From NCBI GenBank assembly GCA_030628975.1, contig DAOVPZ010000001.1:1-37911 (forward strand): a stretch of 37,911 bases of DNA. Reading direction: 5' to 3'. Position numbers and translations under genes: made by a program. Source of the stretch: Candidatus Cloacimonadota bacterium (GTDB taxonomy: Bacteria; Cloacimonadota; Cloacimonadia; JGIOTU-2). Positions within the stretch are counted from its first letter, which is position 1, and every line of letters starts with the position of its first letter. The notes beneath the pieces were generated by a model, which did not search any database, was not told the DNA's origin, and saw nothing but the letters and a program-made list of their open reading frames with translations. This document shows, piece by piece, positions 6,260 through 14,742 of the stretch.

Positions 6260-6982
6260 ATGCTAAAAATAAAAAATTTAACAGGTGGATATAAAAAAGA
6301 AAATCCCATTCTTAAGGGAATTGATCTCACTGTAGAAGAAAACGAGGTAGTTGCTATTGTTGGCCAGAATGGTGCCGGCAAATCAACTCTTGCAAAAGCA
6401 ATAATGAATATGATTCCTTATACTTCCGGAGAAATATATTTTAATGGAGAATTGATAAATAGTTTACCAACAAACCAAATTGTTAACAAAGGATTGAATT
6501 TCTTTATGCAAGGCGGAAGGATTTTCCCTCATTTAACTATAGAAGAAAACTTGAACTATGCTGGAATGGGATTATCAAAAAAAGAACTAAAAAAAAGAAA
6601 GGAGGAATTAAAAAATGATTTTGATTTATTTAAAACTACCAATAATAAAAGATTTAACCTGAAAGCATCTTACTTAAGTGGTGGTGAACAGCACCAATTG
6701 GCACTCGCAATGGTAATGATGCAAAAACCTGAATTTTTGATTCTGGATGAACCTTCTGCTGGATTATCTCCACAGAATTTAAAAAAACTCTATAAGATTA
6801 TTGACTTCATTAGAAAAGAAAAAAAAATTAGTATTATGTTAATTGAACAAAATGTAGATATTGCAGTTAAATATTCTGATAGAATATGTCTTTTGAAAAA
6901 TGGTGTAATTGAGCGAGAAGAAAACTCAGAAAATATAAAAAATTTAGAAGAACTTAATCAGTTCTTTTTTGGAGATGTTTAA
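6260..6982 (+). CDS. livF: branched-chain amino-acid ABC transporter ATPase LivF
   Basis: 240 residues, the normal LivF length. Walker A GQNGAGKST (35-43), the LivF-type GLNFFMQGGRIFPHLTIEENL region, signature LSGGEQHQLALAMVMM, Walker B FLILDEPSAGLSP and switch His position occupied in MLIEQNV by Gln, as is usual for LivF. It partners LivG in the cytoplasm. The start lies 10 nt after the last heptamer of the inserted S23 element. The ribosome-binding site is poor (cctaattataaattATG), again suggesting that the insertion displaced native leader sequence. The binding-protein gene follows after 37 nt. Confidence 0.93.
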   Translation: MLKIKNLTGGYKKENPILKGIDLTVEENEVVAIVGQNGAGKSTLAKAIMNMIPYTSGEIYFNGELINSLPTNQIVNKGLNFFMQGGRIFPHLTIEENLNYAGMGLSKKELKKRKEELKNDFDLFKTTNNKRFNLKASYLSGGEQHQLALAMVMMQKPEFLILDEPSAGLSPQNLKKLYKIIDFIRKEKKISIMLIEQNVDIAVKYSDRICLLKNGVIEREENSENIKNLEELNQFFFGDV

Positions 6983-7019
6983 AAAATAATAAAAAAACAA
7001 AATTAAAAGGAGAATTAAG

Positions 7020-8141
7020 ATGAAAAAGAGAATCATTTCAATCGTAATGTTAATTGCTTTGATAAGCAGTTTGGTTCTAGTAAGTAGTTGTGGAAAGAAG
7101 GAAGAGGAGGTTGTAAAGATAGGGGCGATATTGCCTCTGACAGGGAATCTGGCGTTTTTAGGTAATTCTTTAAAGGTAGGATTACTAGTAGCCCAAGATG
7201 AAATTAATAAAGAAAACAAAAAGACCGATGTTATCTTTGAAGATTCAAAGGGGGAAAGCAAAACAGGATTATCTGTTGCTCAGAAATTGTTAACAGTAGA
7301 TAAGGTTGATGGGATAATAGTCTTTTTGGATGCAGTAATTGAACCAATAATTCCCCTCATCCAAGGAAAAAAATTACCTCAAATAAACTTAACTATGAAT
7401 CCCCTTATGAGTGACAAGAGTGATTGCAGCTTTACAATTTTCCCCACATCTAAATCTGAAGTACCTCCTATGCTGGAAATTATAAAAAATAAACAGCCTA
7501 ATAAAATTGCATGCCTATATAATATGAATACTCCAGGACATGTCTTCGCAATAGAAAGCAAATTATTACCAGAACTTAGGGAAATGGTATATTCTACAAA
7601 AGATCTTCTCATAGAAACTGTAGATATTACTAAAGACAAAAATTTTAGAAATCAGATGAGTAAAATATCAGCGTTTAATCCTGATCTGTTAATAGTATTT
7701 ATGATGCCCCCATTTATAAATCAGTTTTATAAGGATTTTCATACCCTGGGACTGGAAAAGAAGTGTCAGATTTTAGGTAATATGGGCTTTGTTGCAGCAC
7801 CTTCAGTTTCCAATGATTTAACAGAAGGAACAATCTTTACACTTCCTCCGTTTTATATTACAAAGTCAGAGAATATATTAAATTTTGCCAATAAATGTGA
7901 AGAGAAGCTTGGCTCTCCTCCCAGTTTAATTGAAGCAAGTTTTGGATATGATGCCTTAAAGATTTTGACCAAAGCCCTGACTCAATCTACTACTCACGAG
8001 GAAGCAATAAATTACATAGCAAAATTGAAAGGATATGAAGGAATTACAGGTCCAATTGAAACTAAGGGTAGTAATGCAAATATTGAAATGAGGTTAGTTA
8101 TAATTAAAAATGGAAAGTTTGAACAATATGAAACAAAATAG
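7020..8141 (+). CDS. livK: branched-chain amino-acid type ABC transporter substrate-binding lipoprotein
   Basis: The 373-residue protein starts with a lipoprotein signal peptide (KKRIISIVMLIALISSLVLV) and a VSSC lipobox, making C24 the lipidated residue. The mature part is a Peripla_BP_6 type I fold: VVKIGAILPLTGNLAFLGNS, LLVAQDEINKE, GESKTGLSVAQKLL, then the second lobe with IACLYNMNTPG and a FGYDALKIL C-terminal helix. It captures substrate outside the membrane for LivHMGF; substrate could be leucine-type amino acids, urea or short amides, which the sequence does not settle. A strong ribosome site (aaaggag, 8 nt before ATG) suggests higher expression than the membrane subunits. Its 3' end overlaps the next gene by 14 nt if that starts at 8128. 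Confidence 0.9.
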   Translation: MKKRIISIVMLIALISSLVLVSSCGKKEEEVVKIGAILPLTGNLAFLGNSLKVGLLVAQDEINKENKKTDVIFEDSKGESKTGLSVAQKLLTVDKVDGIIVFLDAVIEPIIPLIQGKKLPQINLTMNPLMSDKSDCSFTIFPTSKSEVPPMLEIIKNKQPNKIACLYNMNTPGHVFAIESKLLPELREMVYSTKDLLIETVDITKDKNFRNQMSKISAFNPDLLIVFMMPPFINQFYKDFHTLGLEKKCQILGNMGFVAAPSVSNDLTEGTIFTLPPFYITKSENILNFANKCEEKLGSPPSLIEASFGYDALKILTKALTQSTTHEEAINYIAKLKGYEGITGPIETKGSNANIEMRLVIIKNGKFEQYETK

Positions 8142-9076
8142 AAAACCATTTACCTTAATTTCTCATATAGATAACCCTGAGTTATATGAAAAATTAATAA
8201 AGATACCAGATAAATATGAGAAGGAAATATGTAATTTTCTTAAATGTCAAATTGAGAAATTGGATCGCAAAAAAACCTTTTTAATTTTGAGTATTGGAGT
8301 AGGAAATGGTCGGATAGAGGTTCCATTAAGTAAAAAATTAATTGAGAATGGGATAAATTTTAAAGTAGTTGGAGTAGACATAAACGAAAAACAGTTAAAT
8401 TTACTGCAAAAAAAAATAAAAAAAAAACAATGAAGGTACAGACAGTAACTTTGATTTATATAAAAGTGAATCAGGATTTTTAAAAGAAAAGTTTGTTCCT
8501 GGCAACTATGATGTAATAACATTTTTTAATGTCGTTAACCAATTTAGTAGAGAAAACCAATTTGGATGGAAAGACGCTCTGAATAAAGCAATTGAACTTC
8601 TAAAAGAAGGGGGTTTACTTATATTGAATGATGAAATCGGTACATTTGCATGTTTAGATGGGAATTTCGCTTTCACGAAGATTAAGAAGACACAGATTAA
8701 TTTTATAAAATTGTGCTATGGCTTTGCAAGAGCAATGCGGGTGAAGGGATTGAATAGAAATTTACATTCTCAAAGCACAGATTCAGAGGTGGTATTAAAT
8801 TGGTTAGAGTATGACAAAAAGGAGTTTCTTAAGAAAAAGTTTGAGCAATCATGGGAGTGGACAAAAAACGAGCTGAATTTAGAAGAGATATTCCAAAGCT
8901 ATATAATGTGGTTAAAGGATACTGCCTTAAATGATTTATTTACAAAGGAGAATTTGGAAAATGAATTAACCTCTAACGATAAAAATAAGTGTGAGTTCAC
9001 TCAAGGATTAAGAATTTATGGCTTTATTAAAGCAAAAGTCAAACATCAAACTAATAAAACATTATTAAGGAATTAA
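8128..9076 (+). CDS. class I SAM-dependent methyltransferase, split by a frameshift in poly-A
   Basis: The first frame (ATG 8128, or 8110 for a longer form) encodes the SAM-binding half: FLILSIGVGNGRIEVPL (motif I) and FKVVGVDINEKQLNLLQ (acidic motif after beta 2), ending at TGA 8431-8433. The next frame is open from 8420 and carries on the fold: YDVITFFNVVNQFSRENQF, ALNKAIELLKEGGLLILNDE (motif post-III), then about 130 residues to 9076. The switch must fall in the A10 run 8418-8427, just after an A9 run (8408-8416). Losing one A gives a single protein of about 315 residues. Substrate is unknown. It overlaps the binding-protein gene and ends three bases before the kinase gene, so it looks like part of the signalling operon. 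Error, slippage or decay are all possible. Confidence 0.75.
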
Positions 9077-9079
9077 ATT

Positions 9080-10240
9080 ATGGATAAAGTTGAAGAGTTA
9101 ACCAGATTTCGTAAATTTGTGCTTAATAATCTACATCCTCTTACACAATTTAGTATCAACCCAGGAGCAGATATTGTTATAAATACTGAAAGTGATGAGT
9201 ATTTTTATGCTGCCCGAAGTCGTCTTATATCCTTAATTGAGTATGGTGTAATAAAAGATCCTATACTTGTGCTAATGCTGGGATGGTTTGAAAGCCAAAA
9301 AGAAGGGCACTGGGCTAAACGTTCATGTGCAGCAATTAAGGACTCCCCCCAACTCCCATCTTGCCTTAAAGCGATAATTAAACACATTATTAGAGGTGGT
9401 GCGTTAACTAATCTTCTCTTGGGCAAAGAGAAAGGATTCCCCCGTAAATTTAATGTTATCTTTAGATTTAAAGATAATGGAAATAAACCAGTAGAATTTT
9501 TCTTTTGGAAATCTGGAAGGTTGCGGAAGGTTGAAATTTATTTGCCTATAAAGAATACAGATTCTTGCCAAGAAAATAAGCAAAATTCTAATATTATCAA
9601 AAATATTCAAAACCAGGGAAATTACAAGGGCTTCTATTTTTATGATAATATGGATTTTATCAAGAAAGCAGAAGAAAAAAAAGCAAAAAATGAGAAAGAA
9701 GAGTTAAAGGACGATAAATTACAAAATTACCTTAATGAATTACCAGAGGAACTTTGTAATAAGTTTAAAGTTTTCAAAGATATAACTAGTGATGAATTAT
9801 GGGAAGAGTGGAAACCAGACCCAGATTTCTATAAGAATTTAATTAATAACGCAGTTAATTTTTATAAAATAATTAAGTTAACGGGAGTAGATATTTACTG
9901 GTTAGGGTATTACTTACAACCTACTCATATAAGGGAGAAATATCTCAATAGAGATAAAATTAAGAAATATGAACCTACAAATACAGAAATAATTATCTGG
10001 GGTAAGGAAGATACTAAGGTTGATGAGGATATGATTGATACATTTGCATCAATCATTACTAAGAGTGATGGAATATATGATTGGGTGGAGGAAGGCAAAT
10101 TGACAATGCGCCAACATGCTCTACGCTCTGCTGTTGCCGCGATTATGGCAAGAAATATGTCGCATAATATAGGGAGTCATGTGCTGAATTACCTATCAAA
10201 TCCGGAGGAATTAGATAAAATATGGGTAATCAAAAAATGA
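9080..10240 (+). CDS. atypical histidine kinase, N-terminal part with phospho-acceptor H box
   Basis: 386 residues with no signal peptide or membrane helix, hence cytosolic. The first 330 residues form an unrecognised sensor region with a charged linker (KKAEEKKAKNEKEELKDDK, about 194-212). The C-terminus holds the H box HALRSAVAAIMARNMSHNIG, with H362 the likely phospho-acceptor, followed by SHVLNYLSN. This MSHNIGSH form belongs to a divergent kinase group and lacks the usual HELRTP context. The frame stops at TGA 10238-10240, straight after an A6 run (10232-10237). Frame 0 is open from 10230 and continues the helix as NEIEKLLSKEFKGITKMDK into the ORF starting at 10284, so this and the next entry are almost certainly one kinase. 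Confidence 0.8.
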   Translation: MDKVEELTRFRKFVLNNLHPLTQFSINPGADIVINTESDEYFYAARSRLISLIEYGVIKDPILVLMLGWFESQKEGHWAKRSCAAIKDSPQLPSCLKAIIKHIIRGGALTNLLLGKEKGFPRKFNVIFRFKDNGNKPVEFFFWKSGRLRKVEIYLPIKNTDSCQENKQNSNIIKNIQNQGNYKGFYFYDNMDFIKKAEEKKAKNEKEELKDDKLQNYLNELPEELCNKFKVFKDITSDELWEEWKPDPDFYKNLINNAVNFYKIIKLTGVDIYWLGYYLQPTHIREKYLNRDKIKKYEPTNTEIIIWGKEDTKVDEDMIDTFASIITKSDGIYDWVEEGKLTMRQHALRSAVAAIMARNMSHNIGSHVLNYLSNPEELDKIWVIKK

Positions 10241-10283
10241 GATTGAAAAACTGCTATCAAAAGAATTCAAGGGAATTACTAAA

Positions 10284-12614
10284 ATGGATAAACTAAAAAG
10301 AGAACTGATTTCTAACTTACAAGGGTATTTAAGAGAAAGGATGGATTTCATTGCTTCAATTCCAACAATGGATCCTCTCTGGACTGCTCCTCTTGATATT
10401 ATAAACGACATAATAGGACCATTCCTTGGTGGAGTTAAATATAACAGTAATTGCCCTTGTTCCCGCCTTTTTTTACTTCTGGATAATATTCTTCGATCTG
10501 AAAAAATAAGAGCAGGTGGAATAGATTTTGAGATAAAAATTTTCGACTCTGGAGATACTAATGAACCTACCTATAAACTAACTTCCGAATATGAAATACA
10601 AAATGGTGAAGTTTATTACAAATTGAAAAAACTTAAAAGGAAGGATGATAATACTTTTGAAGAAAGTGAAATTGAACCATTTAAAGCTGCGATTTATATG
10701 GGAGTTTCAGGCTGTCAGGCATTTTACGGTATTATTGAGAATATTTTAAGAAATTCTGCCCGCCACTCAAATAAAAAAGAGTTGAAGAAGATTAAAGATT
10801 ATAGTAAAAAAATAGAAAATAAACAATCTGTAAATTCAGAAAGCGAAAAACCACTAAAAATTACAATTGAATTTCATTATGATTATAATGAATACAAAGA
10901 TGATTTTCTTAAAGTAAAAATTTACGACAATATGCTTGGGTGGGAAAATGAAAATGTATGGGTAGTGAAAGAAAAAGATGAAAATGAAAAAGAGAATATA
11001 AAATTAGTATTACTGACTAGAGATAATGTAAATGAAAATGATATTATTAAAAATCTACAGAACAAAGATGAAGATTTTAAAGAAAGCCAAATTTTTAATA
11101 GAATGTTTAATCCTAAATATCCAGAAGGAAGAATTATTGATGAAACAGGAATAGTGATGGAAGGGGGTTGGGGATTGAAAGAAATGAGAATTTGTGCTTC
11201 ATTTTTAAGAGGATTGAAAATAGAAGATTATGAATCTCCTTACAATCCGCCTGTAATAAGACCTTTAATTCAAGAAGATCAAACGGATAAAAAAACTGGT
11301 AGTTTAGGAGTTGAGTTATTTATACCGAAAGTTAAAAAGCTACTCATTATAAGTAAAGAGATATATCATTGTGCTAAAAACGAAATAGAAAACCTAAAAA
11401 ATCAAGGAATTTATATAGAAAAAGACATAAACAAGATATCAGAACTTGTAGAGAAGGGAAGTTTCACACACGAATTTGTTGCAATAAATGTAGATGATAA
11501 TGTTAATACTAAATTTTTATCAGCGAATAAACTACTCCTTCCTTACAAAACAATTCATCTAAGTAGTTCAGAAAATGGTGATTTAGTTATTAACAAAGAT
11601 AAACTTAAAACTTGGCTTTCAGGTAAAAATTTGGAATTTGAAATAAATTCTTACAAATATAAAATCAGATCAATAGATGAAAAAATAATTCTTGAAGTAA
11701 AAAAAATGTGGATTAACTCTTTAAGTCAATCATATTTTCCGACAATTGGAGTTTATCCAACACAACGCACAATGTCAAAACATCCTTATTGGGATAATAA
11801 ACTAACATTTGGATGTGATTCAAACTCAATCAAGGTCAAGAATAAATTTAATATTTGTAATTTAATTAGCAACAATGTTTTTCTTCTGCATAAATTTGTT
11901 AATTTTGATAATTTTATTAAATGTAAACCTATTAGTGTTATCCCCTTTACTCATGGCGTTTCGGACCCCATAACAGTATTTAAAAAATTATTAGACAATA
12001 TTGGAGGTACTAATTATAATTTTTCAGCACTAAACTTATATTTTGATATACTGGAAACTGCTTTAACTAATGTTATCATAATTGATGAAAGGGTATTTGA
12101 AGAATCAAAGAATACCCAAAATATTTTTGTAGATGTAAATTTAGCTTTTTATTGGTATCTTCAAAATGTATTAATATTGAATTTGGATAGAGAAAATAAT
12201 AAATTTATTTTAAGGGGGCACAAAATTATCAACAATGGCGAATTGACTCAACAACCTCAAGAAATACCTATAGAAATCGATAGCAATAATAATCAGTGTA
12301 CAGAATTATCCTCTATAATACCTGACAGTTTTAGAAATAAAGTTCATTTTTTAATAATACATCAAACCATAATCCAGACAAAGATTGGCGGGAAAGCCGA
12401 ATTTGAGAAATTTAAAGATATGCTTCCTAAAGAGTATCAGCCTAAATATATTATTGTAACATCAGGAAGAGGGCATCCACCTAAAGGTGAGATGCCTGAA
12501 AATACTAAGTTTTTTGATTTCTCAAATTTAAGAAAATTTATTATTGATAGACCAAATAAATTTTTATTAACAAAGATACTAAATTCGCTGAAAGAGGAAA
12601 AGGATATAAAATGA
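10284..12614 (+). CDS. atypical histidine kinase, ATPase half with long C-terminal extension
   Basis: 776 residues from ATG 10284; the true reading probably enters from the upstream frame at about 10233. It starts with the second DHp helix (LQGYLRERMDFIASIPTMD), then the HATPase domain: N box FYGIIENILRNSARHS (N153, N157), a G1-like DNMLG region near 214-218 and G2 box EGGWGLKEMRICASF (about 290-304). The H-to-N-box spacing is about 190 residues, longer than usual. A further 430 residues follow with no clear family. Parts of the last 200 alternate beta-alpha with IIIDERVFE, HFLIIHQT and YIIVTSGRGHPP, which recalls a receiver that lost its phospho-Asp; that is inference. It overlaps the next gene by ATGA. 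Confidence 0.78.
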   Translation: MDKLKRELISNLQGYLRERMDFIASIPTMDPLWTAPLDIINDIIGPFLGGVKYNSNCPCSRLFLLLDNILRSEKIRAGGIDFEIKIFDSGDTNEPTYKLTSEYEIQNGEVYYKLKKLKRKDDNTFEESEIEPFKAAIYMGVSGCQAFYGIIENILRNSARHSNKKELKKIKDYSKKIENKQSVNSESEKPLKITIEFHYDYNEYKDDFLKVKIYDNMLGWENENVWVVKEKDENEKENIKLVLLTRDNVNENDIIKNLQNKDEDFKESQIFNRMFNPKYPEGRIIDETGIVMEGGWGLKEMRICASFLRGLKIEDYESPYNPPVIRPLIQEDQTDKKTGSLGVELFIPKVKKLLIISKEIYHCAKNEIENLKNQGIYIEKDINKISELVEKGSFTHEFVAINVDDNVNTKFLSANKLLLPYKTIHLSSSENGDLVINKDKLKTWLSGKNLEFEINSYKYKIRSIDEKIILEVKKMWINSLSQSYFPTIGVYPTQRTMSKHPYWDNKLTFGCDSNSIKVKNKFNICNLISNNVFLLHKFVNFDNFIKCKPISVIPFTHGVSDPITVFKKLLDNIGGTNYNFSALNLYFDILETALTNVIIIDERVFEESKNTQNIFVDVNLAFYWYLQNVLILNLDRENNKFILRGHKIINNGELTQQPQEIPIEIDSNNNQCTELSSIIPDSFRNKVHFLIIHQTIIQTKIGGKAEFEKFKDMLPKEYQPKYIIVTSGRGHPPKGEMPENTKFFDFSNLRKFIIDRPNKFLLTKILNSLKEEKDIK

Positions 12615-13822
12615 ACGTAAATATTTTTGTTTTTGGAAGAGAAAATTATTTTGAAACATTATTAAATGATGGTGAAAAAGGCGCATTAGGATTACAGACT
12701 TCTGTAATTGATGGAGAAAAAGTAATTTTTAAAAAAAAGGACAATAATTTAATTTATTTTTTACCTTACAATTTAACAAAAGAAGCATTTTTTTCTTACC
12801 TTGAGGGACAATCTGATTTAAATATAACGATTTATATTAATTCTGGCCATCTTCCTAATGACACTACCTGGAGAGAAAAAGGTAGTAGTGAAAGTGTGAA
12901 ATGCCTATCTACTGAAAAGAGGGATGCAATTTTTAGAAAAATGGTAATGGATCCTCTTATTATTATTATGACCCTTGAGAAGACTTCTTTAGCTGGTGAA
13001 GGTGAAGGTGAAATAGTAGGCTATGCTGAATGGGTTGAAATATTGAAGTGTAATAAAGCAAAATTCTATAATGATTCATTAAACCAAATCACAAAAAACC
13101 ATAGTGTTAGAATAGCAGAAATTACCCTTGACAATTACACGGTTTTATTTGTTAAAGAAAATGATTATGAGAACAAAGGAGAGCAGCTCCTTAACAATAT
13201 ATTGATCAATAATAAATGGAAATATATAGAACCTAAATATGTTGCAGTTCATGCCCTTAAACATTATATAAAAGATATATCTCAATTCAAAAATAAAGTA
13301 AAATACATATGCGATTTTCATCATTACACAGAACATGAAAGCAAAATAGATTACGAATTTTGTCAGCTTTTACTGGAATTTTTAAAATATTTTGAAAATA
13401 AACAAAGCGCAGAAGCTAAAAATAATTGTGAAGAAATAATAAAAAAAATAGAGGAATTAAGCAAAAAAATTGTTCTTGAAAGATTAACCCTTCTCAAGCA
13501 CCGCATTATAACACTCTGGCTCCCTCTTGCAATAGATATTCAGGGATTAAGTGAAGTTAATGAAGATAATGCCCAGAATTATTTTGAAAAAATAAAAGAA
13601 GATAATTATTTAAATGAAATTAAATATAGTATTAACAAACAAATTGATGAATTGAATGAAATTTTGAATGGAAAGAAGAAAATAAATAAGGGTGAAAAAG
13701 AATATTTAAACACACTTATTGGTGAATTTAATACTAAAAGCGAGATCAAAGACTTAAACCAAGAGTATTTAAATCAGGGAGACGATCTTTTCCTCCCTAA
13801 ATGGTTAGAAAGATTTGCATAA
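12611..13822 (+). CDS. unrecognised 403-residue protein of the kinase/deaminase cluster
   Basis: I do not recognise this family. It starts MNVNIFVFGRENYFETLLND, a beta-strand-loop start that could belong to a Rossmann-like domain, and has a second alpha/beta segment about residues 55-125 (NLTKEAFFSYLEG, TIYINSGHLPND, DPLIIIMTLEKTSLAG). The C-terminal 180 residues are helical and highly charged, with coiled-coil character (KNNCEEIIKKIEELSKKIV, IKYSINKQIDELNEILNGK). No signal peptide, membrane helix or metal motif is present. The ATGA overlap with the kinase gene predicts translational coupling and matched amounts, so it may be a kinase partner or adaptor. Base composition matches its neighbours. 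Confidence 0.7.
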   Translation: MNVNIFVFGRENYFETLLNDGEKGALGLQTSVIDGEKVIFKKKDNNLIYFLPYNLTKEAFFSYLEGQSDLNITIYINSGHLPNDTTWREKGSSESVKCLSTEKRDAIFRKMVMDPLIIIMTLEKTSLAGEGEGEIVGYAEWVEILKCNKAKFYNDSLNQITKNHSVRIAEITLDNYTVLFVKENDYENKGEQLLNNILINNKWKYIEPKYVAVHALKHYIKDISQFKNKVKYICDFHHYTEHESKIDYEFCQLLLEFLKYFENKQSAEAKNNCEEIIKKIEELSKKIVLERLTLLKHRIITLWLPLAIDIQGLSEVNEDNAQNYFEKIKEDNYLNEIKYSINKQIDELNEILNGKKKINKGEKEYLNTLIGEFNTKSEIKDLNQEYLNQGDDLFLPKWLERFA

Positions 13823-13855
13823 AACAATTAATGAACATATTGAGCATTATAAAAA

Positions 13856-14602
13856 ATGAATAACCTTGTTTATGCCATCTTGCCAAACAAATTATTTAAT
13901 GCTTTCCAGAGATACTTACATTATATTTTTAAAATAGAAATTAAGAAAGGAATCCCTTCACAATTTAAGCAAAATGGAAAATTTTATCTTTTTATTCATG
14001 AACAAGAATTAGAAAATTGCGATATTTTTAAATACGATATTAAAGTTGTAATTTTGGGATATAATAATAATAAGCAGAAAAATTATATTAACTTACTAGA
14101 TCTTAAAAATTTTAATAGTAATCTATCTCAAATTTTTAGTTCCAATAATATTGATAATCAAGAGACAACTGATATCCGTCATCAAATTCGAGAGAAATTA
14201 GTTACATTTTTTAAAGGACATGGTGAAGAATCGCTTTTGTCATGTTTATATTCAACTCAATATTATTTATCAAATGGACCTGTTCTTTTTCAAAAAGGGA
14301 ATATCAACTATGATGAATACAAAAAAACTTTTCTTTTACCCGGTATTGAAAATTGGGAAATTTTTTCAAATAGATTAAATAAATATAAAAATTATCTGTT
14401 TGTAGCTGGTTTTGAAAATGAAGTAGGGGAAGTAATATTAAAAACAAAGCAGTTTCAAATCTTTGTTGATAAACTGAAAATTATGACTAAATCCCAATTG
14501 GAAGAAACAAGCCTAAATACATTTGTGGAAGAAAATATTTCTATAATAAAAGAAATTGATAATATTTTTTCTAATATTTATAGGAAGTTAGAAAAGAAAT
14601 GA
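13856..14602 (+). CDS. unrecognised 248-residue protein of the kinase/deaminase cluster
   Basis: No family recognised. The first 80 residues are beta-rich with KFYLFIHEQELE and DIKVVILGYNNNK, which resemble strands of a degenerate receiver or restriction-like fold, but no acidic cluster is conserved. The middle has a distinctive segment KLVTFFKGHGEESLLSCLYSTQYYLSNGPVLFQKG (about 121-155), here given as two motifs FFKGHGEESLL and QYYLSNGPVLF. The C-terminal 60 residues are helical. No signal peptide or membrane helix. It lies 33 nt after the 403-residue gene, and its stop overlaps (ATGA) the start of a receiver stub, so it originally preceded a response regulator. A role as an adaptor between kinase and regulator is only a guess. 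Confidence 0.68.
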   Translation: MNNLVYAILPNKLFNAFQRYLHYIFKIEIKKGIPSQFKQNGKFYLFIHEQELENCDIFKYDIKVVILGYNNNKQKNYINLLDLKNFNSNLSQIFSSNNIDNQETTDIRHQIREKLVTFFKGHGEESLLSCLYSTQYYLSNGPVLFQKGNINYDEYKKTFLLPGIENWEIFSNRLNKYKNYLFVAGFENEVGEVILKTKQFQIFVDKLKIMTKSQLEETSLNTFVEENISIIKEIDNIFSNIYRKLEKK

Positions 14603-14727
14603 AGTATAACATTTTAGTAGTAGATGATAATGAACTCAATGTAGAATCAGTCGCAACCTATCTGTTCAATTTCATTGCTCTTTTTTTTCTAAACTATGTT
14701 CTCAGAGTTTTACATGCATTTGAATAA
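14599..14727 (+). pseudogene. truncated receiver-domain start (42 residues)
   Basis: The frame starts MKYNILVVDDNELNVESVAT, nearly the start of the NtrC-type regulator at 16468 (MKYNILVVDDNKQFVESIKI), then loses similarity after about 20 residues and ends at TAA 14725-14727. The acidic pair is present but the phospho-Asp, switch Thr and Lys are absent, so it cannot be a receiver. It overlaps the 248-residue gene by ATGA, the usual coupling of a real operon gene. I infer a response regulator gene began here and was cut when the AlbA_2 gene arrived, or that the intact regulator downstream replaced it. Confidence 0.6.
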
Positions 14728-14742
14728 CTTAAGATAAAAATT

